A DNA stretch of 19,306 bases from DATKDP01 sp035546335 (lineage in GTDB: Bacteria; Acidobacteriota; Thermoanaerobaculia; Gp7-AA8), in the NCBI GenBank assembly GCA_035546335.1, contig DATKDP010000066.1, forward strand, positions 1-19,306. The letters are read 5' to 3'. Positions 1 to 10,551 of this stretch are shown piece after piece. A model generated the notes under the pieces. That model made no database searches. It was not told the origin of the DNA and saw nothing but the letters and a program-made list of their open reading frames with translations. Numbering within the stretch: the stretch's first letter is position 1; each line of letters begins with the position of its first letter. The position numbers and the translations under genes were made by a program.

Positions 1-1
1 G

Positions 2-133
2 CGCATCCAGCGCGGCGATCGGATCGACGAGGTGCCGCTGACCGTCCGGATCGATACGCCGATCGAAGTCGATTACTACCACCACGGCGGAATCCTCCCG
101 TACGTGCTGCGGCAGCTCGTCGCGACAGCGTAG
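2..133 (+). CDS. acnA: Aconitate hydratase (aconitase A), C-terminal end only
   Basis: Only the last 43 codons lie in the window; the gene begins upstream. The visible tail includes VRIDTPIEVDYYHHGGILPY followed by VLRQL, which matches the conserved carboxy terminus of AcnA/IRP-type aconitases, where a substrate-domain strand is followed by a Tyr-Tyr...Gly-Gly-Ile-Leu...Val-Leu-Arg end. The enzyme interconverts citrate and isocitrate in the TCA cycle using a 4Fe-4S cluster; the cluster cysteines are outside the window. It stops with TAG at 131-133. No intrinsic terminator is visible after it, so read-through toward the downstream macroglobulin gene cannot be excluded. Family assignment rests on this short but distinctive tail. 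Confidence 0.85.
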   Translation, partial: RIQRGDRIDEVPLTVRIDTPIEVDYYHHGGILPYVLRQLVATA

Positions 134-264
134 GGGGAAGAGGCATGACCATGCAACGATTCGAAGAAACCAGAAATGTGGTGGGCGGTATTGCCTACCC
201 TGCCAACAAGTACGGCAGCGTTCTGTATGAAAAGCGATGAAGTCAGGTGGACCGGATGCGAGGT

Positions 265-271
265 GGGGAGG
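265..271 (+). promoter_or_regulatory. Ribosome binding site that fixes the alpha-2-macroglobulin start
   Basis: GGGGAGG lies 9 bases before the ATG at 281. The in-frame ATGs further upstream (176 and 227) have no comparable site, and their extra residues do not look like a signal peptide. The protein beginning at 281 opens directly with a good signal sequence, so this site decides the start. Confidence 0.7.
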
Positions 272-280
272 TACGCTTTC

Positions 281-3200
281 ATGCAGAGTCGATTCCGGTT
301 CGCCGTGGCGCTCGCCGCGATCCTCACTGCGGCATTTCCCGCAGGTGCCGCTGATCCGCTCCGCATAGTCAAGGCGGGGCCGGCCGGAGAGGTCGCGTCG
401 CTGGCAGAAGCGAACGAGATTCGTGTCGTCTTCTCCGAGCCGATGGTCGTGATCGGACGGATTCCCGATCCCGTCACCGCTCCATTCTTCCGGATCACCC
501 CGGCGATTCCCGGGACGTTCCGCTGGTCAGGGACGACGACGCTCATCTTCACGCCCGATCCGAAACGTCCGTTGCCTCATGCGACGCGGTACGAAGTGAC
601 CATCGACCCTTCCGCGACATCGATTGCCGGAAGAAGACTCGAAGCACCCTACAGCGTTTCCTTCACGACACCGACCGTGAAGCTGCTTCGCACCGAGTGG
701 TATCGGAAGGGGTTACGATTCGACGATCCGCTCGTGATTCTGCTTCGCTTCAATCAGCCGGTCGACGCGAAGACCATGGCCGAAGCACTCTCGCTGCGCG
801 CGGTGAAGCATGCGTTGAGGGAGCCTGTCATTCCACCGGCGGGGGTTGCATGGCTGCAGAAAAACGATCCCTCATCGCTCGCTGTGTTTCGAGCCAGGCT
901 CGAGGGAGCGCGCGCCGCGGCTCGCAGCGAAGCGAGAATCCTCGGATTCTTCACCGACGAGTGGAACAAGAAACGACATCCGCCGTCTTCGGACCTGCTC
1001 GTCTTCGAGACGCAGCCGGGCGTGCCGCCGGACACCTGGATCCGCGTGGAGATCGGCGCGAATGCCCGAGGAATCGAGGGTGCTGCGACCCCGGCGAAAC
1101 CTCAGGAATTCACGATTCAGCTCGAACGAACGTTTTTTGTCGAGGGATTCCGTTGCTCGACGGCGTGCGACCCCGATCGGTACAACCCCCTTGGTTTCAC
1201 GAGCCGGGTGAAGGTCGCCGATGTGCGCAAGCGAATCTCCGTCACCGACATCACCGGCGGTAGCGAGACGCCGGCGAAGACCTCTCCTTCGAAAGCGGAC
1301 GAGCCGGGCGAATCGGAATGGGATCTTTCTTCGGGAATCACGTTCGAAGACCTCGGACTCTCACATCAACCGGCGAAAAGCTATCGCGTGCGCGTCGACA
1401 AGGAGACGCAGTCCATCGACGGTCAGACCCTCGGCTACACCTGGGTGGGGAATCTCGAAAACCAGCACCGCCGAGCATTCTCGAGCTTCGGAGAAGGGCA
1501 TGGCGTCTGGGAATCGACCGGAGGCGCAGTTCTTCCCTTCTACGCACGCAACCTGGCGAGCGTCGATCAGACGATGAGCGGCCTCGCGAAGCCCGATCTC
1601 ATGCCGACGATCCTTCGCCTGGAAGAGGGGGGGTTCCGTCAGGCTCCCGACGTGCCGTGGACGAGGCGACGTCTCTCCGTGGTTCACGACGAGATTCAAT
1701 CACATGGTCTCGACGTCGCGTCTCTTCTCTCGCCTCACGGTACAGGACTCCTCTGGGCGTCCTTGCGCGACGGGCAGGCGATCCCCAGAGCTCATCAGGA
1801 TCCGGAGCGTCCGATTCGATCGACGCTAGTCCAGGTGACCAACCTGGGGATCACAGTGAAGGACAGCCCGCTGAACACCCTCGTCTTCGTCACGCGACTC
1901 GACGACGGCCGGCCGGTCGGCGGAGCGAAGGTCTCGATCATCACACGCGACAACAAGATCTTCTGGGAAGGCGTGACACGGTCCGACGGGGTGGCGATCG
2001 CTCCGAACACGCGGTTGCGCCTCGAGCAGCGAACGGAAGAGGAGCTCGAGAATCAGGAGTGGGGCGACTGGTACGACGTCTGGCCGCTGCGATTCATCGT
2101 CACAGCGGAGAAAGAGGGTGATGTCGCCTATGTCGGCAGCAACTGGAACGAAGGACTCTACCCGTGGGAGTTCGGTCACAACTTCGACCTGTTCGAGAGC
2201 AAACCACTGCTGCGTGGAACGGTCTTCACCGATCGGGGCGTCTACAAGCCGGGGGAAGAGATTCACTTCAAAGCGATCATCCGCTCGGACACTCCGACAG
2301 GAATGCGTCTGCTGCCGGCTGCCACCAAAGCCGACATCGTACTGAAGGACAGCCGCGACAAGGAGATCGACAGGCGAACGGTTGCTCTCAACGAGTGGAG
2401 CTCGGCTGAATGGGTGTTCACGCTTCCGGCGGAAGGATCTCTCGGAGGACACGCGATTCAGGCGACGATCGACGGACAACGCGGTGTTGTCGGAGGAAGC
2501 TTCCTCGTCGCGGCCTATCGCCGTCCCGACTTTCGCGTCGATGCATCGCTCACCGGCGACGAACGGATCGCGGGTGCGAAGCTGAAGGGAGGGATCGAGG
2601 CGAAATATCTCTTCGGCGGTGCGATGGGAGGGCGACCCGTCAAGTGGACCTATTCGAAAGAGCCGTTCTTTTCCGTACCGGAAGCAATCCACGAGCGATT
2701 TCCTTTGGCGCGGTATCTCTTTCTCGGATGGGATCCCGACGGGCGGCAGAACAGGTCGCGTCAGACGATCGAAAGCCGGGAGGCCATCCTCGACTCCGCC
2801 GGCCGGTTCTCCGTCGATCTCCAGACTGACGTGCGGGCCGGCATTCCTCTTCGCTACACCTTCGAAGGCGAAATCGAAGACGTCTCGCGCCAGAAAATTG
2901 CAGGGCGCGCTTCGCTCGTCATCCATCCGGCACCGTGGTACATCGGGATCAAATCGCCCTCCTATTTCGTCGATACCGCGCGCGGAGTGGACACCGAAGT
3001 CGTCGCGGTCACTCCTGAAGGACTCGTCACCCCCGACGTGCCGGTCGACGTGACGCTGACGCGCGTGCAATGGCACAGCGTTCGCCGCGCCGAGGGCAAC
3101 GGCTTCTATCGATGGGAGACGCAGCGGCGTGAGACGGAGGGTGGGAAGTGGAACGTCGTCACAGGCGGCACGCCGGTGCCGCTTCACATCGATGTGACCG

Positions 3201-6097
3201 ATGGCGGCTACTACATTCTGCGCGCGCGCGCCTCCGACGGCGAGGGTCGCTCGACGACTACCATCACGTCTTTCTATGCGCTAGGTCCCGGATACACCGC
3301 GTGGGAGCGCCACGATCACAATCGCATCGACCTGGTGCCGGAGCGGACGACGTACAAGCCGGGCGAGACGGCCCGCATCATGATTCAGTCGCCGTGGGAG
3401 AAGGCGACCGCACTGCTGACGACGGAGCGTGAAGGCATCCGGACTCACCGGCAGTTCGAGCTGACCTCGACCCAGCAGACCGTGACCGTGCCGGTCACGG
3501 AGGCGGAGATCCCGAACTTCTACGTCTCGGTCGTTCTGGTGAAAGGGAGGACGAATGCTCCGACCGACGACGATACGAGCGATCCGGGCAAGCCGGCCTT
3601 CCGGCTCGGATACACGCAGCTCACGGTCGAAGATGCAACGAAGAGACTCGACGTCGCGGTGACGGCCAATCGCGAGGAGTATCGCCCCGGATCGAAGGCG
3701 AGAGTCGAAGTCAGAGCGAAGGATCATGCCGGGCGCGCGGCGCGCGCCGAGGTGACTCTCTGGGCCGTGGATTACGGCGTTCTCTCGTTGACGGCGTATC
3801 AGACCCCCGACGTCATCGAGTCGATCTACATCCCGAAGGCGATTCAGGTGCTCAACGAGGACTCGCGGCAGAAGATCATCAGCAGACGTGTGATCACGCC
3901 GAAGGGAGCCGACGAAGGCGGCGGCGGGGGAGTCGATGCGGGTCCGGGGAGTCTGCGAAAGGACTTCCGCGTGCTCGCCTTCTGGCTCGGCTCGGTGACC
4001 ACCGACCGCCGGGGCGTGGCGAGAGCCGATGTGACGCTCCCCGAATCGCTGACGACGTATCGAATCATGGCGGTCGCGAACGACAGGGAGAATCGTTTCG
4101 GCTGGGCACAGCGCGAGATCAGAACGTCGAAGCCCGTGCTGTTGCGGCCTGCTTTTCCGCGATTCCTCGCGCTCGGGGACAAGGTCCATTTCGGTTCCGT
4201 CGTCCAAAGCCAGTTGCCGCGAGGGGGCACCGCGACGGTGACCCTGCGAAGCCTCGATCCGGCGCTGCTGACGATCGCAGGCGAGTCGACGAAGAGCGTC
4301 GAAGTGGGGGCGGGCGGCGGCGTCGAAGTTCGTTTCGACGCCGAGGCAAAGGGTGTCGGCGAAGCGAGAGTTCAGATGTCGGTTCGACTTCTGGGCGAGT
4401 CCGACGCCTTCGAGGATGTGATCCCGATTCGGGTGCTCTCGAGTCCGGAGACCGTCGCCGGATATGGCGAAGCGAGACCGGAGGCGCGTGAGCGGATTCA
4501 GATTCCAACAGGTGTCGTCCCCTCGCTCGGCGGACTCCACGTCGAGCTCGCGTCGACCGCGATGGTCGGCCTCGGCGAGGGAGCGCGCTATCTGATCGAG
4601 TATCCCTACGGCTGCGCCGAGCAGCGCGCCTCACGCGGGCTCGCGCTCGTCCTCGCCGGCGATCTCGGCGAGGCATTCCGTCTTCCGGGAATCGATCCGG
4701 TGAACGTTCGCGAGGTCGCACAGGCGAATCTCCGCGAGCTGGAGAAGTTCCAGTGTCCGGACGGCGGCTTCACCTACTGGCCGGGACAGTGCATGATCAG
4801 CTCGCCCTATCTGACGAGCTACATCGTCCACGTCTTTCAGGTTGCACGGAAGCACCGGTACGAGGTCGATTCCACCGTGGTCGAATCGGCACTCGGATAT
4901 CTCGAAGGAGAGCTGGCGACACCGCCACCGGTCAACGAAGGATGGTGGCCCTCGTATACCGCGTGGCAGACGTTTGCGGTGAAGGTGCTCGTCGAAGGGG
5001 GTCGAAATCAGGACAGCAACATCACGCGTCTCTACGGCTACCTCGATCGGATGCCCGTCTTTGCGCTGTCGTATCTCTTCGATGCGATGGCCGCCCGAGG
5101 AGAGGGAGCAGCCAGACCCGCGGAGATCCGCCGCCGCATCGGCAACGCGATTCTGCCGGAGGGAGGAACGGCGCACGTCGAAGAGCTGAGCGATCCCTAT
5201 CTTCTATGGTTCTGGAATTCGAATGTCCGCTCGACGGCGATCGTGCTCCGGAGCCTGGTCGCCAACACCGATGATCCGGCCTTCGTACGCGGCATGGTGC
5301 GATGGCTGATGCAGGCGAGAACGAAAGGGCGGTGGGGAAACACGCAGGAGAACGCTTTGGCGATGGAAGCGCTCATCGACTACTACCGCAAGTACGAATC
5401 CGAGGTCCCTGACTTCACCGCGGCCGTGACGCTCGGCGAGGAGCAGATCGCGAGTGCGAAGTTCCAGGGTCGCTCGACCGAGGCGAAGACGAGCGATGTG
5501 CCGATGCCGCAACTTCTGCGGAAAGGTGCGGATGGAGAGGCGATGGATCTCGTATTCCGCCGGGAAGGAACCGGCACGCTTTTCTACATGACGCGGCTTC
5601 GCTACGCAGTCGATCAGTTGTTCCAGACGGGATTCGATCACGGGTTCCAGGTGGAGCGCAGCTACGTGCAGGCGGAAGGTGGTGCGGTGACGAAGACATT
5701 CAACGCGGGGGATCTCGTTCGCGTCGAGCTGCGGTTCCGGCTGCCGAAGGAGAGGCGCTGGGTCGCCGTCACCGATCCGATCCCGGCAGGCTTCGAGCCG
5801 GTCGAGTCGTGGTTCGCGACGACGGCTTCCGAGCTGACGAGAATGCAGGTCGATGAGGAGACGCAGGGAGGCGACTGGATGGCATGGTGGCAGCGAGGAG
5901 GGTTCGATCATGTCGAACGCCATGACGATCGCGTACTTCTCTTCGCGACGCGACTCAGCGAAGGTCTGCATCACTTCTCGTATGTCGTTCGCGCTACGAC
6001 GGCCGGAACGTTCAGGACGGCGCCGACGCACGTCGAGGAGATGTACGAGCCGGAAGTCTTCGGGCGAGGAGCAACGGATGTGGTGGAGGTGAAGTGA
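281..6097 (+). CDS. Secreted bacterial alpha-2-macroglobulin family protein with thioester
   Basis: Large periplasmic protease-trapping protein of the YfhM/ECAM family, about 1938 aa from the ATG at 281. Residues 1-20 form a signal peptide (MQSRFRFAVALAAILTAAFPAGAA) with an AGA-AD-type cleavage site and no lipobox cysteine. An Ig-like amino-terminal region follows, then an MG2 motif TDRGVYKPGE near residue 650, further macroglobulin repeats (YKPGE, YRPGS), and a flexible Gly run (about 1213-1217) just before the conserved segment starting FRVLAFWLGSVTTDRRG; by position this may be the bait region (inference). The thioester motif GCAEQ is intact, with its Cys at about 1445, followed by the alpha-helical thioester domain (GGFTYWPGQ, WGNTQENALAMEAL). 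The C-terminal receptor-like region ends with the family signature VEEMYEPEVFGR. It is longer than the E. coli homologue (about 1650 aa). It overlaps the PBP1C gene by 4 bases. Family membership is very sure; the protease-trap role is known from homologues. Confidence 0.95.
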   Translation: MQSRFRFAVALAAILTAAFPAGAADPLRIVKAGPAGEVASLAEANEIRVVFSEPMVVIGRIPDPVTAPFFRITPAIPGTFRWSGTTTLIFTPDPKRPLPHATRYEVTIDPSATSIAGRRLEAPYSVSFTTPTVKLLRTEWYRKGLRFDDPLVILLRFNQPVDAKTMAEALSLRAVKHALREPVIPPAGVAWLQKNDPSSLAVFRARLEGARAAARSEARILGFFTDEWNKKRHPPSSDLLVFETQPGVPPDTWIRVEIGANARGIEGAATPAKPQEFTIQLERTFFVEGFRCSTACDPDRYNPLGFTSRVKVADVRKRISVTDITGGSETPAKTSPSKADEPGESEWDLSSGITFEDLGLSHQPAKSYRVRVDKETQSIDGQTLGYTWVGNLENQHRRAFSSFGEGHGVWESTGGAVLPFYARNLASVDQTMSGLAKPDLMPTILRLEEGGFRQAPDVPWTRRRLSVVHDEIQSHGLDVASLLSPHGTGLLWASLRDGQAIPRAHQDPERPIRSTLVQVTNLGITVKDSPLNTLVFVTRLDDGRPVGGAKVSIITRDNKIFWEGVTRSDGVAIAPNTRLRLEQRTEEELENQEWGDWYDVWPLRFIVTAEKEGDVAYVGSNWNEGLYPWEFGHNFDLFESKPLLRGTVFTDRGVYKPGEEIHFKAIIRSDTPTGMRLLPAATKADIVLKDSRDKEIDRRTVALNEWSSAEWVFTLPAEGSLGGHAIQATIDGQRGVVGGSFLVAAYRRPDFRVDASLTGDERIAGAKLKGGIEAKYLFGGAMGGRPVKWTYSKEPFFSVPEAIHERFPLARYLFLGWDPDGRQNRSRQTIESREAILDSAGRFSVDLQTDVRAGIPLRYTFEGEIEDVSRQKIAGRASLVIHPAPWYIGIKSPSYFVDTARGVDTEVVAVTPEGLVTPDVPVDVTLTRVQWHSVRRAEGNGFYRWETQRRETEGGKWNVVTGGTPVPLHIDVTDGGYYILRARASDGEGRSTTTITSFYALGPGYTAWERHDHNRIDLVPERTTYKPGETARIMIQSPWEKATALLTTEREGIRTHRQFELTSTQQTVTVPVTEAEIPNFYVSVVLVKGRTNAPTDDDTSDPGKPAFRLGYTQLTVEDATKRLDVAVTANREEYRPGSKARVEVRAKDHAGRAARAEVTLWAVDYGVLSLTAYQTPDVIESIYIPKAIQVLNEDSRQKIISRRVITPKGADEGGGGGVDAGPGSLRKDFRVLAFWLGSVTTDRRGVARADVTLPESLTTYRIMAVANDRENRFGWAQREIRTSKPVLLRPAFPRFLALGDKVHFGSVVQSQLPRGGTATVTLRSLDPALLTIAGESTKSVEVGAGGGVEVRFDAEAKGVGEARVQMSVRLLGESDAFEDVIPIRVLSSPETVAGYGEARPEARERIQIPTGVVPSLGGLHVELASTAMVGLGEGARYLIEYPYGCAEQRASRGLALVLAGDLGEAFRLPGIDPVNVREVAQANLRELEKFQCPDGGFTYWPGQCMISSPYLTSYIVHVFQVARKHRYEVDSTVVESALGYLEGELATPPPVNEGWWPSYTAWQTFAVKVLVEGGRNQDSNITRLYGYLDRMPVFALSYLFDAMAARGEGAARPAEIRRRIGNAILPEGGTAHVEELSDPYLLWFWNSNVRSTAIVLRSLVANTDDPAFVRGMVRWLMQARTKGRWGNTQENALAMEALIDYYRKYESEVPDFTAAVTLGEEQIASAKFQGRSTEAKTSDVPMPQLLRKGADGEAMDLVFRREGTGTLFYMTRLRYAVDQLFQTGFDHGFQVERSYVQAEGGAVTKTFNAGDLVRVELRFRLPKERRWVAVTDPIPAGFEPVESWFATTASELTRMQVDEETQGGDWMAWWQRGGFDHVERHDDRVLLFATRLSEGLHHFSYVVRATTAGTFRTAPTHVEEMYEPEVFGRGATDVVEVK

Positions 6098-8442
6098 GGG
6101 GCGCGATGATGCGTCGACTCGTTCTTCCGTCTCTCCTGCTGGCGGTGACGATCGGAACCGCGACCTGGATCCGCGTCGGTCCGCTGCCCGAGGGCTTTCT
6201 CGACCCCGACCGATTCGTTTCGACCGTGGTCACGGACCGAAATGGCGTGGTGCTCTACGAGACGCTCTCGGGTCACGGTACGCGCAGCCACTGGATGGAC
6301 GCGACCTCGATTCCCGAGACGCTGAAGAATGCGACGCTGGCTGCAGAGGATGCGCGATTCCGGCTGCATCCGGGGCTCGATCCGATCGCCATCGCCCGCG
6401 CCGCGGTCCAGAACGCCAGGCGGGGAAAGGTCGTGCAGGGTGGATCGACAATCACCCAACAGGTGGTGAAACTGCTGGCGGGGTCGCCGCCCAGAACGCT
6501 CCGTTCCAAGCTGGCGGAAGCGGTTCTGGCGCTTCGCCTCGAGCACCGGTTGTCGAAGGACGAGATTCTGGCGCTCTATCTGAATCTTGCTCCCTACGGG
6601 AATCAATACGTGGGAGCGGAGCGCGCCAGTCGCGGATATTTCGGTATTCCGGCGGAGAACCTGACCGTGGCTCAGGCGGCATTTCTCGCGGCGCTTCCGC
6701 AGCGGCCTAGTGCATTCGACCCCTATCGGTCGAGTGAAGCGAGGCGGCGTCAGGAGTTGATTCTCGCGCGGATGGAGAAGCTCGGGATGCTGGCGCCCTC
6801 CGACGCAGCTCTCGCCCGGCGTGAGACGCTGCGCGTTGCGCCGATGCGTCGTGCGTTTCTCGCTCCTCATTTCGTCGCGGCGGTTCTGTCGAACGAAATG
6901 TTTCGAGGAGCTTCGCGGATCGAAACGACACTGGACGCCCGGCTTCAAGGCGAAATCGAGGGGATCATCCGGGCGCAGAAGGACCGCCTTCGACGCCATG
7001 GAGCAGGAAACGTCGCTGTGGCCGTGCTCGACAACCGGACGGGGGAGTGGCTCGCATGGGAGGGATCGGGTGACTATTTCGACGCCCGCACCGGAGGGGC
7101 GATCGACGGCGTGACCTCTCCGCGTCAACCGGGATCGGCCCTCAAACCGTTCACCTACGCGGTCGCTTTCGAGCGCGGGGTGACGCCGGCGGCTGCTCTG
7201 CCGGACGTCCCTGCGCATTTTCCCACAGCAGTCGGTGGTGTGGTGTATACGCCGAGAAACTACGACGGAGTCTATCGCGGGCCGATGCGAGCCCGCATTG
7301 CGCTCGCCGGATCGCAGAACGTCCCGGCGGTTGCACTCCTCTCGCGAACCGGTGTCGCCGATCTCGCGCGGCTGCTTCAGAGGGCTGGATTCTCGACGCT
7401 CGACAAGACGGCGGATTACTACGGGCTGGGACTGACGCTGGGAGACGCCGAGGTGCGGCTCGACGAGCTGGTGCGGGCTTACGCCATGTTCGCCCGTGGA
7501 GGAGTGTCGCTTCCGGTGCGCAGCGTGCGGCGTGTCGTCACGCGCGACGGAGACGGGGTGATTCCGGAAGATGCCGGCGGCGAGCGAATCGTATCGGAGC
7601 GAACGGCATTCTGGATCGCCGATATCCTTTCCGATTCCGCGGCGCGCTCCTACGCATTCGGAACGGGGGGGAGTCTCGATCTTCCTTTTCCGGCAGCCGT
7701 CAAGACGGGAACATCGCAGGCGTACCGCGACAACTGGACTGTCGGCTTCACCCGGGAGGTCACCGTCGGCGTCTGGGTGGGAAACTTCGACCGGACGGAG
7801 CTGCGCAGCTCGTCCGGAGTGACCGGAGCCGCGCCGATCTTTCATCAGGTGATGATGGCGGCGCAGAAGCGCTTCGGGAGTGCCGCTGATGTCGCGGTGG
7901 TCACGGCGACTCCGGATCTCCAGCGCCAGCGAATCTGTTCCTTGTCCGGCGCGGCCGTGACGGCCGCCTGTCCGGCGAGTGAGACCGAATGGCTGCCGCG
8001 CGATGAGGCGCGCGAAGTGTGCTCATGGCATGCGATCGTCGAAGGGGAGGTCATCGTCGACTGGCCGCTGCTCTACCGGGCATGGGCCGCCGAGCGAGGG
8101 TTGGTGAGAGACAGACTCGCCGGAAGGCGAACGAGCGAACAGGGGACGCGCGGCGGCGAAGAGCCGCGGAGGGGGGAGAATCGGCCGCTTCTCGCGATTA
8201 TCAATCCTCCCGCTGGTGCGGTCTACATGATCGATCCGACACTTCGCCCGGAGTTTCAGACGATCGCCCTGCAGGCGGCCGTTTCGGGTGCTGCGCGGAT
8301 CCGTTGGCGGGTGAACGACAAGGTCGTTTCCGAGGGAAAACCGGGAGAAACGCACGACTGGTCTCTGCGGCCCGGCCGGCACACTATTACGGTGGAGGAC
8401 TCCCGCGGCCGGAAAGCCGAGACCTCGATCGTCGTGAAGTAG
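6094..8442 (+). CDS. pbpC: Penicillin-binding protein 1C (bifunctional transglycosylase/transpeptidase)
   Basis: Class A PBP of the PBP1C type, 782 aa (E. coli PbpC 770). One amino-terminal hydrophobic stretch (about 9-25) serves as membrane anchor, with the rest periplasmic. The GT51 glycosyltransferase domain (about 70-230) shows the catalytic EDARFRLHPG (E85) and GGSTITQQ (116-123). The transpeptidase domain (about 305-610) has S348-A-L-K351, S407-Q-N409 and K537-T-G-T540. After a charged linker, residues from about 698 form the BiPBP_C domain (LAIINPPAGAVYMIDP) that marks PBP1C. The enzyme polymerises and may cross-link peptidoglycan. The GTG at 6094 overlaps the preceding stop (GTGA) and has GGAGG four bases before it. 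ATGs at 6106 and 6109 are alternative starts, the latter with GAGGGG upstream, and differ by only 4-5 residues. The alpha-2-macroglobulin/pbpC pairing is known from many Gram-negatives and supports a joint defence and repair role. Confidence 0.96.
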   Translation: MRGAMMRRLVLPSLLLAVTIGTATWIRVGPLPEGFLDPDRFVSTVVTDRNGVVLYETLSGHGTRSHWMDATSIPETLKNATLAAEDARFRLHPGLDPIAIARAAVQNARRGKVVQGGSTITQQVVKLLAGSPPRTLRSKLAEAVLALRLEHRLSKDEILALYLNLAPYGNQYVGAERASRGYFGIPAENLTVAQAAFLAALPQRPSAFDPYRSSEARRRQELILARMEKLGMLAPSDAALARRETLRVAPMRRAFLAPHFVAAVLSNEMFRGASRIETTLDARLQGEIEGIIRAQKDRLRRHGAGNVAVAVLDNRTGEWLAWEGSGDYFDARTGGAIDGVTSPRQPGSALKPFTYAVAFERGVTPAAALPDVPAHFPTAVGGVVYTPRNYDGVYRGPMRARIALAGSQNVPAVALLSRTGVADLARLLQRAGFSTLDKTADYYGLGLTLGDAEVRLDELVRAYAMFARGGVSLPVRSVRRVVTRDGDGVIPEDAGGERIVSERTAFWIADILSDSAARSYAFGTGGSLDLPFPAAVKTGTSQAYRDNWTVGFTREVTVGVWVGNFDRTELRSSSGVTGAAPIFHQVMMAAQKRFGSAADVAVVTATPDLQRQRICSLSGAAVTAACPASETEWLPRDEAREVCSWHAIVEGEVIVDWPLLYRAWAAERGLVRDRLAGRRTSEQGTRGGEEPRRGENRPLLAIINPPAGAVYMIDPTLRPEFQTIALQAAVSGAARIRWRVNDKVVSEGKPGETHDWSLRPGRHTITVEDSRGRKAETSIVVK

Positions 8443-8446
8443 GGGG

Positions 8447-8538
8447 TCGGGCGTCCCCGCCCGATCGAGGCGGCGTCCTCGCCGCCCCTCGCGAATCGGG
8501 ACGATTCTAAGCAAGCCTGCCAGCGATGGCGAGGACGC
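8447..8538. repeat. GC-rich intergenic element with nested inverted repeats
   Basis: Starting 5 bases after the pbpC stop there are two hairpins in a row: TCGGGC/GCCCGA (8447-8452 with 8459-8464, loop gtcccc) and GGCGGCG/CGCCGCC (8469-8475 with 8480-8486, loop tcct). In addition GCGTCCTCGCC at 8473-8483 is repeated as its exact reverse complement at 8528-8538. No T run follows either hairpin, so this is not a standard intrinsic terminator. It may still end the pbpC transcript or protect its 3' end, or it may be a copy of a dispersed intergenic repeat. Which of these applies cannot be decided from one window. Confidence 0.4.
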
Positions 8539-8566
8539 ACGAGCCCCGGCTGAGCCCACTGGAGGG

Positions 8567-8585
8567 TCGGTAAAAAGTTTACCGA
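8567..8585. promoter_or_regulatory. Perfect 8-bp inverted repeat, candidate operator
   Basis: TCGGTAAA-aag-TTTACCGA is a perfect palindrome with a 3-base centre, 68 bases before the start of the small cysteine protein gene. A TATATA-like AT stretch lies at 8616-8622, but no well-spaced -35 box was found, so the promoter itself is not called. The symmetry fits a dimeric regulator's operator, or a small RNA hairpin. No T run follows it, which argues against a terminator. Confidence 0.35.
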
Positions 8586-8653
8586 AACTCCCGCAACTTT
8601 TGGTCTCGTCTGGCGTATATATCTGAGAGCGATAGAAAGCAGGACGCGATCGA

Positions 8654-8911
8654 ATGGAACTCGAACAGGGCTCGTGCGTCGGGTGTGGGGTCACGGCGGT
8701 CGTACGCCTGAACGGCCGGAATCTCTGTGGGCATTGTTACTACATTGCCGTCTCGATGCACGAGCGCCCGATCCCAGCCGAGTCGAGCGACAGTGCCGAT
8801 CTGGAGCGAGCGCTCGTCACGGCGATGGACGAGATCCAGAAGCTCCAGAAGCGGCTCGACGAGCTGACTGAGCGCCTGCCCGCTCAGCGCGAGCCCGCGA
8901 TCAGGGAGTGA
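8654..8911 (+). CDS. Small four-cysteine (zinc-ribbon-like) protein with C-terminal coiled coil
   Basis: 85 aa, no family recognised. The amino-terminal half carries two CxxC knuckles, C8-V-G-C11 and C25-G-H-C28, 13 residues apart, which is the spacing of a small zinc ribbon. Residues from about 46 to 75 (LERALVTAMDEIQKLQKRLD and onward) show heptad-like leucines and many charged residues, so a coiled coil is likely. There is no signal peptide or membrane segment, so the protein is presumably cytoplasmic. AGGA at 8641-8644 sits 9 bases before the ATG. The gene is convergent with ahcY, with only 3 bases between the two stop codons. Zinc binding and oligomerisation are inferences from the sequence pattern; a nucleic-acid or protein-adaptor role is possible but not shown. 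That it is a real gene is supported by the ribosome site, the patterned cysteines and the absence of a better frame here. Confidence 0.72.
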   Translation: MELEQGSCVGCGVTAVVRLNGRNLCGHCYYIAVSMHERPIPAESSDSADLERALVTAMDEIQKLQKRLDELTERLPAQREPAIRE

Positions 8912-8914
8912 GCT

Positions 8915-10411
<1,497 letters not shown>

Positions 10412-10551
10412 TGTCGAACGACTCCTTGCGATTTCGAATTCGGCTCTCGATCGCGGACCGGCACATAGAGGGATGGGCGGCAGGCCGCGGAACAGCGGAA
10501 GAGCAGGCGATTCTATCGCAGAAAGGGCGATCGAGGAGCGTATATTCCGCT

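Noticed and set aside
10412..10551. SAH riboswitch in front of ahcY
   Set aside because: I looked for the conserved core and pseudoknot pattern and did not find it; a covariance-model search would settle this.
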